A DNA stretch of 64,000 nucleotides. Origin: Ambrosia x helenae. Taxonomy: Eukaryota; Streptophyta; Magnoliopsida; Asterales; Asteraceae. Where the stretch lies: contig CM061224.1 of NCBI GenBank assembly GCA_030844895.1, forward strand, positions 77,116,620 to 77,180,619. Reading direction: 5' to 3'. A program made the position numbers and the translations under genes. Below, one piece after another: positions 63,497 to 64,000 of the stretch; within the stretch, counting starts at the first letter, position 1; each line of letters opens with the position of its first letter. The notes under the pieces were generated by a model that was not told where the DNA came from, did no database searches, and was given only the letters and a program-made list of their open reading frames with translations.

Positions 63497-64000
63497 TCAA
63501 GCTGAATGGTGTTTCCCCATTGCTTGTTTTGGATAAAGTACGATGATCACATAGAACATGGGGAGCTCATCAACCCAACCACTTCGCTTTCTTCCCAAAC
63601 GGGCCTTGATGCCCTCGACAATACTTCGGTTTGCGCGCTCTACTTGACCATTGCCTTGAGGGTTCGCAACCGAAGTGAATATCTGTCTGACCTTCATGGA
63701 TGCGAGCCATTCTTGTAAATGCTGGTCTGCAAACTGCGTACCGTTATCGCTCACAATTTCTAGTGGTTAGCCAAATCTGCAAATGGTGAACTCTCATATG
63801 AACTTTTTGATGCTTCGTCCATCTAAGTATTTGATGTTGCCTGGAATAGTGGGAAAAGGCCCCACTAAATCGATGGCCCATTTTTGAAAGGCCATGTTGG
63901 TGTAACTGGTACTAGGCTGTTTTTTTTGGCTTGAGTGTGTCGTTGACAAGCATCGCATTTTCACATCTCTGTGACTGCGTCAAGGTGCATCCCGGGCCAA
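63497..64000 (-). pseudogene. Ty3/gypsy Tat-type integrase fragment
   Basis: The minus strand reads IDLVGPFPTIPGN (near 63870), then IVSDNGTQFADQHLQEWL (second catalytic Asp) and ANPQGNGQVERANRSIVEGI (catalytic Glu), KARLGRKRSGWVDELP and a degraded tail. Stops and shifts occur on both sides (for example in the stretch at 63770-63810). The GNGQVE..NR pattern fits the Tat lineage, unlike the Tekay QTDGQSERT pattern elsewhere here. The element runs off the right edge. Confidence 0.8.

Overview
This is a plant nuclear genome window, A+T-rich and almost entirely transposable elements. The Ty3/gypsy Tekay and Tat types, Ty1/copia SIRE-type elements, a MUDRA-type Mutator element (MULE), L1-type LINE pieces, SINEs, a MITE and a Cassandra-like TRIM LTR together point to a eudicot. 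The accessory 3' proteins of the SIRE elements resemble ones I know from Asteraceae genomes, so Asteraceae is my inference, not something the sequence proves. I see no intact host gene beyond one small hypothetical ORF (590-886, minus).

Layout. 1-4450: A+T-rich DNA with a small ORF and an ~830-bp unit repeated nearly three times. 4670-11041: a Cassandra-like solo LTR with a 5S-like core, a lone LTR, exon remnants of an RPA-like gene, then a decayed Tekay fragment (minus) with its 3' LTR. 11042-17850: the end of a copia element, SINEs, a MITE and microsatellites. 17854-34736: a MULE with ~110-bp terminal inverted repeats and a perfect 10-bp target duplication. It carries a ULP1-protease-like gene, a 201-bp tandem array, subterminal repeats and a nearly intact MUDRA-type transposase. 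A complete 8.7-kb Tekay element (17964-26651, 5-bp duplication AAATA) sits exactly at the inner edge of the left terminal repeat. 35080-38400: LINE fragments. 38717-61997: an old minus-strand SIRE-type element (LTRs about 6% diverged), split by a younger complete plus-strand SIRE-type element (40031-56362, duplication CAGAT, LTRs about 1.2% diverged) and patched by a 1.1-kb piece of a third SIRE-type element. 62000-64000: GA-rich DNA, a LINE tail and a Tat-type gypsy integrase.

How the parts relate. The nesting order agrees with LTR divergence. Most coding regions are disabled by only one or two lesions. The most unusual signals are in the younger SIRE element. A ~1.08-kb segment (leader plus start of its 3' accessory ORF) is duplicated in inverted orientation right behind the primer-binding site. 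A second LTR-like promoter block lies in front of the accessory ORF. Both promoter blocks, and the LTRs of two other elements here, carry short palindromes with a constant TTCG...CGAA core and outer arms that change in a compensated way.

All identities, divergences and splice sites were judged by eye; no alignment or database search was run.
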